Positions 7,718-17,655 of a DNA stretch of 55,517 nt are shown here, one piece after another. Position 1 is the stretch's first letter, and each line of letters starts with the position of its first letter. The stretch comes from an uncultured Woeseiaceae bacterium (lineage in GTDB: Bacteria; Pseudomonadota; Gammaproteobacteria; Steroidobacterales; Woeseiaceae): contig CAMYJB010000016.1 of assembly GCA_947258565.1 (NCBI GenBank), positions 1 through 55,517 of the forward strand, given 5' to 3'. The position numbers and the translations under genes are program-made. The notes beneath the pieces are model-generated. The model saw nothing but the letters and a program-made list of their open reading frames with translations, searched no databases and was not told the DNA's origin.

Positions 7718-9178
7718 ATGAAACGATATCTACGCGGATGGAGCACGACCAGCATATTGACACTCGTCGTGATCGTCGCGGTCGCGACCGCCGGCGTTAC
7801 GGCGCTGCTTGTCAATATTTTCGAAAGAAAGACCGAGGCGCAGCAGACCTTCGTTCGCCTGGCTGAAGTGACCGAGGATACGACGGACCCAGCCGAATGG
7901 GGCATCAACTTCCCGAAGCAGTACGACTCGTATCTCCGCACGGCCGAGGCGACCCGCACGCGCTTTGGCGGCCACGGCGGCAGCGAAGCGCTGCCCGATC
8001 AAAAGATCGAGCGCGACCCGTGGTTGCAGCGCATGTTCCGCGGCTACGCGTTCTCAATCGACTACCGCGACCGGCGCGGGCATGCTTACATGCTCGTCGA
8101 CCAGGAGCAGACCGAACGGCAAACCAAGCCGCAGACCGGGTCCTGCCTGCACTGCCACGCATCGATCATGCCGCTGTACCGCGAGCTCGGTGACGGCGAT
8201 GCCATGGCTGGATTCGCGGAGAGTTACAAGTACTCTTACAAAGACCTGAACGCCAAGCTGCATGACATGGGGCATGCACACCCCGTTTCGTGCGTCGACT
8301 GCCACGACCCGGACACGATGGCGCTCCGCGTGACGCGCCCCGGCTTCATCTACGGCATCCAGGCACTGGCGGAGGGCGATGCCGAGGTTCCGCACCTGCC
8401 CACGGTCCAGAAGTGGCGGGAAAGCGCTCGCGCCGCGCCCTACGACCCGAACGTCGACGCGAACCGCACGGAGATGCGTAGCTTTGTCTGCGCGCAGTGC
8501 CACGTCGAGTATTACTGCGCCAGCAAGATGCCGCTGACGTTCCCGTGGGGCGACGGCCTCACGGCGGACAGCGTCGAGAAGTTCTGGGACGGGATTACCT
8601 TCGATGACGGCCAGCGTTTCTTCGACTACAGGCATGCCGAGACGGGCGCCGAGATCCTGAAGGCGCAGCATCCGGAATACGAACTCTGGAGCCAGGGTAT
8701 CCATGCGCGCAGCGGCGTCGCCTGCGCCGATTGCCACATGCCGTACCAGCGCGAGGGCGCCAGCAAAGTGTCGGATCACTGGGTGCGCAGCCCGCTGCTC
8801 AACGTGAACCGCGCGTGCCAGACCTGTCACCGTGTCGCCGAAGACGAGATCCTGGCGCGGGTCGATGCGATCCAGCAGCGCAATTTCGACCTGCTGCAGC
8901 GGGGCGGCGCGGCGCTGATGGACCTGCTGGATGCGGTCCAGAAAGCGAAGGAAGAAGGCGCCACCGACGAACAGCTCAAGCCGGCGCTCGAACTGCAGCG
9001 CAAGGCGCAGTGGCGTCTCGACTTCATCGCGGCGGAGAACTCGATGGGTTTCCATGCGCCGCAGGAGGCGGCCCGGGTCCTCGGTGAGGCCGCCGACTAC
9101 GCCCGCCAGGGCCAGGTTGCGGCGATAAGCTGGCGCGAGGGCGGCGCAACGCAGCTTGCGCGCAAGACGGAGGAGTAG
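7718..9178 (+). CDS. nrfA: Ammonia-forming cytochrome c nitrite reductase NrfA, CXXCH at haem 1
   Basis: NrfA reduces nitrite to ammonium with six electrons in the periplasm. The 486-residue product has an N-terminal hydrophobic signal/anchor (about 12-34) and five haem motifs: CLHCH (143-147), CVDCH (192-196), CAQCH (258-262), CADCH (336-340) and CQTCH (367-371). The active-site surroundings are intact: CAQCHVEYY carries the catalytic Tyr, and [15 protein letters not shown] matches the family's Lys-Gln-His region. The first motif is CXXCH, not the CXXCK of E. coli NrfA, so the catalytic haem would be bound by a standard motif; a CXXCH-type clade is known. Its partner is nrfH upstream; a bidirectional terminator follows. 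Confidence 0.93.
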   Translation: MKRYLRGWSTTSILTLVVIVAVATAGVTALLVNIFERKTEAQQTFVRLAEVTEDTTDPAEWGINFPKQYDSYLRTAEATRTRFGGHGGSEALPDQKIERDPWLQRMFRGYAFSIDYRDRRGHAYMLVDQEQTERQTKPQTGSCLHCHASIMPLYRELGDGDAMAGFAESYKYSYKDLNAKLHDMGHAHPVSCVDCHDPDTMALRVTRPGFIYGIQALAEGDAEVPHLPTVQKWRESARAAPYDPNVDANRTEMRSFVCAQCHVEYYCASKMPLTFPWGDGLTADSVEKFWDGITFDDGQRFFDYRHAETGAEILKAQHPEYELWSQGIHARSGVACADCHMPYQREGASKVSDHWVRSPLLNVNRACQTCHRVAEDEILARVDAIQQRNFDLLQRGGAALMDLLDAVQKAKEEGATDEQLKPALELQRKAQWRLDFIAAENSMGFHAPQEAARVLGEAADYARQGQVAAISWREGGATQLARKTEE

Positions 9179-9212
9179 GATTCGCCGGCGCTCCGCTTCC
9201 GACCGGACCAGG

Positions 9213-9243
9213 AAAAGAGGGGCCGCGTATTGCGGCCCCTTTT
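9213..9243. terminator. Bidirectional rho-independent terminator
   Basis: A perfect 8-bp GC stem (GGGGCCGC 9219-9226, loop GTATT, GCGGCCCC 9232-9239) is preceded by AAAAGA and followed by TTTT. It therefore has the A-run and T-run needed in both directions, fitting its place between the convergent nrfA and nirS genes. Confidence 0.85.
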
Positions 9244-9261
9244 AGTCGTCAAGCCTGCCCC

Positions 9262-11436
<2,175 letters not shown>

Positions 11437-13656
11437 TTACCAGTTCATGTCCAGGCCCAGGGAATAAGTGCGCCCGGGGCGGGACAGATACGGGATTACC
11501 GGATCGTCTGGCGAAAGCCCGCGAACGTCGGTCCACGACCAGTAGATCCGGTTGGTGAGGTTGAGGACGCCCCCGCGCAGCGTCACTCGTGAATTGGGGC
11601 GCCAGGCGACATACAGGTCGAAGGACGCGTAGCCCGGTGGCTTGAACAGGTCGCCCGACGACTCGTCGCGTTCGGACCAGCTGTCAGTGAACGTGCCGCG
11701 CAGCGACAGGTTCCAGTGCTCGCGGGGCGACAGCCAGCCGACGCCGGCGACGGCCTGCGGCGGCCCGACGGAATTCAGGGGCTGGCCATTATCGCGGTTC
11801 TCGCTGCGCGCGACGAACAATGCCGCGTCGAACGAGAGACCGTCATGAAGGCCGGACAGATCGAGCGACGCGCCGGCCTCGATTCCCTCGATGACCGCTT
11901 CTTTGAGATTCTGCGACTGGAACAGGACGCGGCCGCTCTCCGGGTCGGCGCCGATCCGGACCCTGGATTCGATGAAGTCTTCGTATGTCGTGCGGAAAGC
12001 AGACAGGTGTGCCGAGTTGGTGAGGCCACGCCAGCGCAGGCCCACGTCGATTCCATCCGACCGTTCGGAGCGTAGTTCGGGGTTCGGCACGGCCCGGATA
12101 TTGAACAACGGCAGTTCAAGGCTGAGGTTGGCATCCTCGTAAGGCGGTGCGCGGAAGCCCTGTGCGTACTGCAGGAACAGTTCGGTCGACGCGGAGAAGT
12201 GATAGACAAGGCCTATCTTGGGTGAGAGTTCGGACTCGCTGATGTCAACCGGGTTCGCAAACGGGTAGTCCTCCGCGTACATCGCATCCACACGGGGATT
12301 CATGTCGTAGCCATCCCACCGAAGCGCCGCGATCAGCGACCACCGGCCGTTGGTCATCGAATCCTCGACGTAAGCCCCCCACTCGTCGGTCGTGCTGACC
12401 GGGAAGTCGCGCAGCGGGAAGACTTCGCCCAGCAGGATGTTCGATACCTGCCCGTCCGCGAGACCGGTCTCGAGACCGTCGCGGAATTCCTCCGTCTCGC
12501 GTCTGCGGTACTCGAGCCCGAAGCCGAGCCGGTGGCTGAACGTGCCGGTCGAGAACTGCTTCTGCAGATTCACTTCCGCGCCATGAGTCTGCTGCTCGAA
12601 CGAGAAGTAGCGGTCGATCGCAACGGGTCTCGTGGCAAGGCCGCGTTCATCGTAAGTCTGTTGCTCGATGCTCGAGCCCTGCGTATAGCCCCGTGCCACA
12701 CCCTCGTCGAGCAGGCTGGAGTCGCTGCTGAACCGGTATTCCAGGCTGGCGATGTGCGTCCGGTAGTCATCGTCACCGCGCAGCGCGGTATTGCTGCGGA
12801 ATCTTCCTGCGCCAAGCATCGATTCCAGCTCGGAACGTACATTGTTGTCGCGCACGTACAGGTTTGCCTGCAGGGTATTGCCGAGTGGCTCCCCGAGGGC
12901 GATTTTCAACAGGCCGGCGCGGCTCCGGAAGTCGCGCGAATCGATATTCTCCTCCACGGCCGCGGCGTCGGCTTGTTCGCCCGTGCGCCCGGATATGCCG
13001 GCGAGGACAGAGAATCCGTTGCCGCTGAGACCCTGCACGGCCGTCGCCTGCACACTCGAGTCATCGCCGCGCCAGGAACCCGCGAGCTGGCCACCCTGGC
13101 CCGGCCGCCCGGTCCCCGCGGTCGGTTCGATCGTGCGCATGGCGACGACACCGCCAATTGCCGAGCTGCCGTAAAGCGCCGATGCGGGACCGTGCAGCAC
13201 CTCGACGTGGTCCACGAAACCCGCGCTGACGAGGTCGCGTGTCGCATTGGAGAAGCTGCCGACATCGAACTGATCGCTGACCGGGACACCGTCGACCAGA
13301 ACAGCCACCCGGTTGCCGCTGATTCCGCGTATGTTGATGCTCTCGGAGCCGAATCGCGTGCCCGCCGCTTCGTAGTCGATCCCCGGGGCGTAGCGGAACA
13401 CATCGGCAACTGAACTGGCCAGTTCGAAACGCATGTCATCACTCGCGAAGATGCTGACCGTTGCAGCGACGTTGCGGCGGGCGCGGGCATGTTTGTGCGC
13501 CACCACCACGATTTCTTCGACGTCCGCTTGCCGGACCGGCGCATCCGGCTGGTGCCCGGGATCCCCGGCAACGGCGGCATCGAGTGGCAGCCCGAACGCC
13601 AATACGAACAGTGCGGAACGCACACCGAACACATCCGGAAATCCGCTTGTTCTCAT
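11437..13656 (-). CDS. TonB-dependent receptor, haem/haemoprotein type
   Basis: This 739-residue outer-membrane receptor has a signal peptide (about 1-30), a TonB box-like EEIVVVAHK, a plug domain (about 55-170, with INIRGISGNRVAVLVDGV and VEVLHGPASALYGSSAIGG) and a 22-strand barrel ending in aromatic DMNW. FRAPPYEDANL followed by VPNPELRSE corresponds to the FRAP and NPNL boxes of haem receptors. The end, GVLNLTNRIYWSWTDVRGL, is typical of the haemoglobin/transferrin receptor family. It is cotranscribed with nirS 36 bp downstream and sits across an FNR/Dnr box from the regulator gene, so it probably serves the haem demand of nitrite respiration. Another substrate, such as a metal complex, cannot be excluded. 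Confidence 0.85.
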   Translation of the reverse strand: MRTSGFPDVFGVRSALFVLAFGLPLDAAVAGDPGHQPDAPVRQADVEEIVVVAHKHARARRNVAATVSIFASDDMRFELASSVADVFRYAPGIDYEAAGTRFGSESINIRGISGNRVAVLVDGVPVSDQFDVGSFSNATRDLVSAGFVDHVEVLHGPASALYGSSAIGGVVAMRTIEPTAGTGRPGQGGQLAGSWRGDDSSVQATAVQGLSGNGFSVLAGISGRTGEQADAAAVEENIDSRDFRSRAGLLKIALGEPLGNTLQANLYVRDNNVRSELESMLGAGRFRSNTALRGDDDYRTHIASLEYRFSSDSSLLDEGVARGYTQGSSIEQQTYDERGLATRPVAIDRYFSFEQQTHGAEVNLQKQFSTGTFSHRLGFGLEYRRRETEEFRDGLETGLADGQVSNILLGEVFPLRDFPVSTTDEWGAYVEDSMTNGRWSLIAALRWDGYDMNPRVDAMYAEDYPFANPVDISESELSPKIGLVYHFSASTELFLQYAQGFRAPPYEDANLSLELPLFNIRAVPNPELRSERSDGIDVGLRWRGLTNSAHLSAFRTTYEDFIESRVRIGADPESGRVLFQSQNLKEAVIEGIEAGASLDLSGLHDGLSFDAALFVARSENRDNGQPLNSVGPPQAVAGVGWLSPREHWNLSLRGTFTDSWSERDESSGDLFKPPGYASFDLYVAWRPNSRVTLRGGVLNLTNRIYWSWTDVRGLSPDDPVIPYLSRPGRTYSLGLDMNW

Positions 13657-13743
13657 TTCTCAGCCCTTTGTCCGGCGACGGACCTGATAGTCGGATGTTC
13701 TCGAAACTAAGCGGCATGCTAGGTTCTGCCGCCGCGATTGGCC

Positions 13744-13757
13744 TTGATTCAGATCAA
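13744..13757. promoter_or_regulatory. Perfect FNR/Dnr box between receptor-nirS and the regulator gene
   Basis: TTGATTCAGATCAA is a perfect TTGAT-N4-ATCAA palindrome. It is almost equidistant from the receptor start (13656) and the regulator start (13848). A centre about 94-97 bp from each start allows activation of either promoter at the usual -41.5 position with a leader of about 55 nt. A Crp/Fnr-family regulator is encoded next to it. Confidence 0.8.
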
Positions 13758-13847
13758 GGACGCCGCCGGAGCGACAACTAAACTGCGCGATGAGTACCGA
13801 CAGCAGGCGACGGCGGAGCCCGTCGCGGCAACAGCGAGTAGCGCGCG

Positions 13848-14579
13848 ATGGGCACGATCAACGAGTTATCCGGGGTGCTAGACTCGGTACCCATGGACGA
13901 GAGTTCCGCACTGTACGAATCATTGCGAAACCACTACCTGTTCGCGGGTCTCGATGCGGCTGACTTCGAGCAGCTCGCGAAACACATCACCGTCACGCCC
14001 CTCGAGAAGGGGGAAGTCCTGTTTCATCGCGGCGATGACGCCAGCTACTTCTATTTCATCGATACGGGGCTGATCGAACTGAGCCTCATTGCGCCGACCG
14101 GCGACAAGAAGACCCTGGAGGTCGTCGGGTCCGGCCGCACTTTCGGCGAAGCCGTCGCGTTCATGCAGGGACACAAGTACCCGGTGAGCGCCGAAGCACT
14201 CCAGGACTCCGAGCTGTGTCGCATTCCGAACGCCACCTATGTCGAGCTGATCCGCTCGAACGCCGACGCCTCGATGCGCCTCCTCGCGGACATTTCGCGG
14301 CACCTCCACGATCGTGTCAGGGAGATCGAACACCTGACGATCCAGAATGCACGAACTCGCCTGACGAGCTACCTGGTGGACCACCTGGTCGAGTCGCCCG
14401 TGGACGATCAGGCGACGGCTCGCCTCGACCTTCCGCGGCATGTCATCGCATCGCGCCTGTCCATCCAGCCGGAGACCCTGTCGCGCCTGCTGCGCAACCT
14501 GACCGACGAAGGGATCGTGTCCGTCGACGACCGGGTGGTATTTATTCACAGCGTGTCGCGCCTGCGACCCTACGACTGA
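13848..14579 (+). CDS. dnr: Crp/Fnr family regulator, Dnr-like
   Basis: The 243-residue protein has an N-terminal cyclic-nucleotide-binding-like beta-barrel (about residues 35-135), a long dimerisation helix (about 140-170) and a C-terminal winged helix-turn-helix. The recognition helix region, RLSIQPETLSRLLRNLTDEG, is nearly the Pseudomonas Dnr sequence (LSIQPETFSRIMRRLGDEG). The cysteine cluster of oxygen-sensing Fnr is missing, which fits Dnr, an NO-sensing haem protein that controls denitrification. It should activate the receptor-nirS operon, nrfHA and possibly itself. An ATG at 13893 aligns better with the Dnr N-terminus and is an equally plausible start; neither has a strong ribosome site. 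Confidence 0.85.
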   Translation: MGTINELSGVLDSVPMDESSALYESLRNHYLFAGLDAADFEQLAKHITVTPLEKGEVLFHRGDDASYFYFIDTGLIELSLIAPTGDKKTLEVVGSGRTFGEAVAFMQGHKYPVSAEALQDSELCRIPNATYVELIRSNADASMRLLADISRHLHDRVREIEHLTIQNARTRLTSYLVDHLVESPVDDQATARLDLPRHVIASRLSIQPETLSRLLRNLTDEGIVSVDDRVVFIHSVSRLRPYD

Positions 14580-14655
14580 CTGGAACACACCGGGCACAAG
14601 TTACAGGCCGACTACCACCTTGATGTAAACCCAATCCCACCGTTCCGGACCAGAC

Positions 14656-15090
14656 CTACAGCTGCTTGCAGGCACGCAACTGCTGCGTCAATGAAAGCAG
14701 CTCTGCAAGGTATTCCTGGCCCTGTTCCTTGGTGTACGCATTCTCTCGCATCTCGAGATCAATCGCGTCGATCGCATCCCGAGCCTTTTTCTCGCATTCG
14801 GCGCGGTCATGTGACACCGGTTCGGCCAGGGTCGGTTCGGCGGTCGACGGGAGGCTTGCCGGTTCGTCGAAGGGATTGACGAAGTCGAACACGTCATCGG
14901 CAGCAGCGGCGTCTTCGCCAGCGTCATGACGCTCGCCGGATTCACTGCCGTCGTTGGCATTTGCCGCCGGCTCGGGGCACGGCGTTTCCTGGAAAGCGGT
15001 CGTGCCGTCTTCCAGCAAGCAACGGTGAATCTCGGTATCTGCTGCGACGCTCGCAGCAGCGAGCACCAGGACGGCGACCGTACTGCGCAT
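14656..15090 (-). CDS. DUF4124-type exported protein
   Basis: The ATG at 15090 gives a 144-residue protein with a short signal peptide (STVAVLVLAAASVAA). EIHRCLLEDGTTAFQETPCPE then matches the DUF4124 pattern, in which a Tyr/His-Arg-Cys strand is followed by a 'dG...f...pC' strand. The middle is acidic and low-complexity (about 45-95). The C-terminus is a charged helix with two further cysteines. The longer frame from 15279 lacks a signal peptide and overlaps the radical SAM gene. DUF4124 proteins are envelope-associated and uncharacterised. Confidence 0.7.
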   Translation of the reverse strand: MRSTVAVLVLAAASVAADTEIHRCLLEDGTTAFQETPCPEPAANANDGSESGERHDAGEDAAAADDVFDFVNPFDEPASLPSTAEPTLAEPVSHDRAECEKKARDAIDAIDLEMRENAYTKEQGQEYLAELLSLTQQLRACKQL

Positions 15091-15169
15091 GTCAGTGCAA
15101 TGGGCTCGCCACGCGGCGGCCACACAGAGGCGGTGCTGGTGCCGTGAAAATTGCCTGCAAGGAACTACC

Positions 15170-16099
15170 TCAAGCGTCACCGTACATCTGGTCCGGTGCG
15201 AGCACGTCCGGGAAGCGTGACCGCAATGCGCGCCGGGATTCGTAGCAAAGGTGGCAGTGATCCGCATAACCGCCTTCATGTGCGAATTTATACCGGCGGA
15301 CTATTTCTGCGGGGCCGCCGTCCAGCAAGGGACCAATAATCGGATGCTCGTCCGGGCGGAAGCCCGCCAGGATCTCGGTCAACGGACGCTCGAGCAGATT
15401 GCCGATCGAAATGCCCTGGCAAATGTGCAGGTGTCCAAATGGGTCTACGTGCACTCGTTGCGGATGCCGCAGGTCCTCCCAGGGACAAATCGTGAACTGC
15501 TCCCAGGGTGTTGCTGGCACCCTTGATGCGAGCAATTCAGCCGCACGGCCCCTGAAGAGCACGGCGGACTCACCGGGTGGTAAGGTGCCGGCTGCGCCGG
15601 ACACGCCCGACGCTTCCGGCTCGGCGATGCTGATGAAGTCCACCGGGATATCGAGTTGCCGGGCGGCCGCGCGGGCGATATCCGGGTTTCCGCGACTGTC
15701 GCTTCCGCCGTGGTAGCCGTCGCTGCTGATGGAAAGATCGTCGACCGAGCCTGCAATCGGTCGCAGCCACTCCAGGGCATCGTCTTCCGAGTTGGCCCAG
15801 TACGCGTTCGTGACGATGCCAACCCTGAAGCCTCGCGCCTTTGCTCGAAGAACGCCACTCCGCAGGATTGCGTAATAGAGAAAGGCCTCACCACCCTCGA
15901 AGTAGATCCACTCGATGGTGCCCAGCTGCTCGGCCTCCGCAAGAACATGGTCGACAGTGTCGAGAGTCATCGTCCCGGACTGCAACGGCCCACCCCAGAC
16001 GAAGCAGTGATCGCACTCGAACGTGCACTGGTAGGTCAGCAACAGGTGTAGCCCGGAGAGGGGCGGCGAAGAGGTCCCGGGAGACGAGGTAACGGCCAT
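15170..16099 (-). CDS. Radical SAM protein with C-terminal cysteine cluster
   Basis: The ATG at 16099 gives 309 residues. The radical SAM motif CTFECDHC (C25, C29, C32) follows the first strand LLLTYQ, and the SAM-binding GGEAF segment (YFEGGEAFLY) is present. A C-terminal region carries further cysteines (TICPWEDLR, HLHICQG, CHLCYESR), arranged like a SPASM-type or twitch extension that holds an auxiliary Fe-S cluster or contacts a peptide. No precursor peptide is obvious nearby. It diverges, 60 bp away, from an ABC1 kinase gene. The substrate is unknown; peptide or tRNA modification and cofactor maturation are all possible. Confidence 0.8.
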   Translation of the reverse strand: MAVTSSPGTSSPPLSGLHLLLTYQCTFECDHCFVWGGPLQSGTMTLDTVDHVLAEAEQLGTIEWIYFEGGEAFLYYAILRSGVLRAKARGFRVGIVTNAYWANSEDDALEWLRPIAGSVDDLSISSDGYHGGSDSRGNPDIARAAARQLDIPVDFISIAEPEASGVSGAAGTLPPGESAVLFRGRAAELLASRVPATPWEQFTICPWEDLRHPQRVHVDPFGHLHICQGISIGNLLERPLTEILAGFRPDEHPIIGPLLDGGPAEIVRRYKFAHEGGYADHCHLCYESRRALRSRFPDVLAPDQMYGDA

Positions 16100-16159
16100 G
16101 TGCAGAACTATAGCGCGATCCGTCCTCTGCGGGGATGTGCATACCGGTATGATTCGCTG

Positions 16160-17491
16160 ATGAGTCGCGATGACCTCATCACCTCCGCGTTCGGCCGATT
16201 CGTCAAGGTGGGCGGACTCGTCGGCCGCGTCGGCGTTTCCGTGCTCGGTGAGCAAGCGGCCGGCTTGCTCCGCGACGGGCCTGCCAGGCAGCTGAAAAAG
16301 GCGGAGAACACGATCCGAAACGCGATCCGGATTGCGGACACGCTCGGTGAGATGAAGGGCGCTGCAATGAAGGTCGGGCAGATGCTCAGCCTCCACGAGG
16401 GCTTGTTACCCCCGGAAGTCTCGGCCGTCCTCAGCGTTCTGCAACAGCAGGCGCCCAGCGTTTCGTTCGCGGTGATTGAGCGAGAGTTGCGTCGGGAGCT
16501 CGAGAACTACGATGCGTTATTCGATTCTTTGGAGCCCGAAGCATTTGCTGCAGCGTCAATCGGCCAGGTCCACCGAGGAACACTGAAGGACGGCCGGGAG
16601 GTCGCAGTCAAGATCCAGTACCCTCATGCCGACCGAATGGTCAAGGCAGACCTGAAGAATCTCAAAGTCTTGCTGGGGAACCTGGTGAGCCTGGTCACCG
16701 ACATTGACTTCGAGCCGATTTGGGAAGAAGTCAAAGACCGATTGTTCGAAGAGCTCGACTACCGCAAAGAGTCGGAGAATATCCGGCGCATGGCGGCGAT
16801 GCATGCGGATTATCCCGAAATCATCGTTCCCGAAGTCGTCGTGGAGGCGACAACGCGACGTGTTTTGACGATGGGATTCGTGGACGGTATCCCGCCCGGT
16901 GAAGCCGTCTCGGATCAATATTCCGGCCATCTCAAAGACCAATGGGGTATCACACTGTTCGAGTTCACGCTGCGCGGCCTGTTCGAGCACCGGTTCCTGC
17001 ACGCAGATCCCAACTTTGCGAATTTCGCTTTCCGTGAAGACGGGAGAGTGGCCGTCTACGACTACGGATGCATGAAGGAGATACCGGAGGACATCGCGGT
17101 CGGTTATTCGGGACTGATGGACTCAGTGGTCCATGGACGCAAAGCGGCGATTCCTGAAATTCTGCGCGACATGGGCGTGTTCAAGGAGGGGGGCGCGCCG
17201 TTGCCGCGCGACTTGACGGATCCTTATGTCGATCTGGTGCAGGACATCGTCCGGGCTTCGCCGCCCTATACATTCGGTGAAGACGACGCGATCTACGACA
17301 CCCTTTACGAGTTGGGCATGTCAAATTGGCAGGACGCCACCGATATCCAGTTTCCCCGGGACGTAGTGTTCATCGACCGGACGCTCGCCGGTCTGTTCGG
17401 AAACTTGAGCAAGCTCAGAGCAACCGGTCCGTGGAGAAGGCTCATATGCAAATACACTGCTTCTCGCTCGTGCAACGAAACAACTCGATAA
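16160..17491 (+). CDS. ABC1/AarF (UbiB-like) atypical kinase
   Basis: The ATG at 16160 gives 443 residues; the in-frame ATG at 16100 would fall in the divergent promoter. The UbiB-family hallmarks are present: the KxGQ motif (AAMKVGQMLS), the Ala-rich loop AAASIGQVHRG in place of the glycine-rich loop, the VAVKIQYPHA lysine strand, HADPNFANF and VYDYGCMKEI as catalytic and metal-binding loops. Family members support ubiquinone synthesis or lipid handling as ATPases. This one lacks the two C-terminal membrane helices of E. coli UbiB, so it is more likely a soluble or peripheral relative (ABC1/ADCK group). It diverges from the radical SAM gene. Confidence 0.87.
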   Translation: MSRDDLITSAFGRFVKVGGLVGRVGVSVLGEQAAGLLRDGPARQLKKAENTIRNAIRIADTLGEMKGAAMKVGQMLSLHEGLLPPEVSAVLSVLQQQAPSVSFAVIERELRRELENYDALFDSLEPEAFAAASIGQVHRGTLKDGREVAVKIQYPHADRMVKADLKNLKVLLGNLVSLVTDIDFEPIWEEVKDRLFEELDYRKESENIRRMAAMHADYPEIIVPEVVVEATTRRVLTMGFVDGIPPGEAVSDQYSGHLKDQWGITLFEFTLRGLFEHRFLHADPNFANFAFREDGRVAVYDYGCMKEIPEDIAVGYSGLMDSVVHGRKAAIPEILRDMGVFKEGGAPLPRDLTDPYVDLVQDIVRASPPYTFGEDDAIYDTLYELGMSNWQDATDIQFPRDVVFIDRTLAGLFGNLSKLRATGPWRRLICKYTASRSCNETTR

Positions 17492-17655
17492 ATTACACCT
17501 CACTCGTACAGCTCGCGCACGAAACGGCTGGTCCACGGTCACAGCCATCCTGTTGCATATGACGTTTTTGTCTATACTCTAGGCACCTGGAACCGATCTG
17601 ATGGTTCCGTGTCGCATTACTGGCAACTTATCTGGTTTAGTCGGGGGGTATACCA

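Noticed and set aside
8054..9055. Long minus-strand frame opposite nrfA
   Set aside because: It is antisense to a gene with five haem motifs; GC-rich codon bias explains the open frame.
17553..17578. Sigma70 promoter TTGCAT...TATACT before the second receptor
   Set aside because: The spacer is only 14 bp, too short for a standard promoter; only the -10-like box is mentioned.
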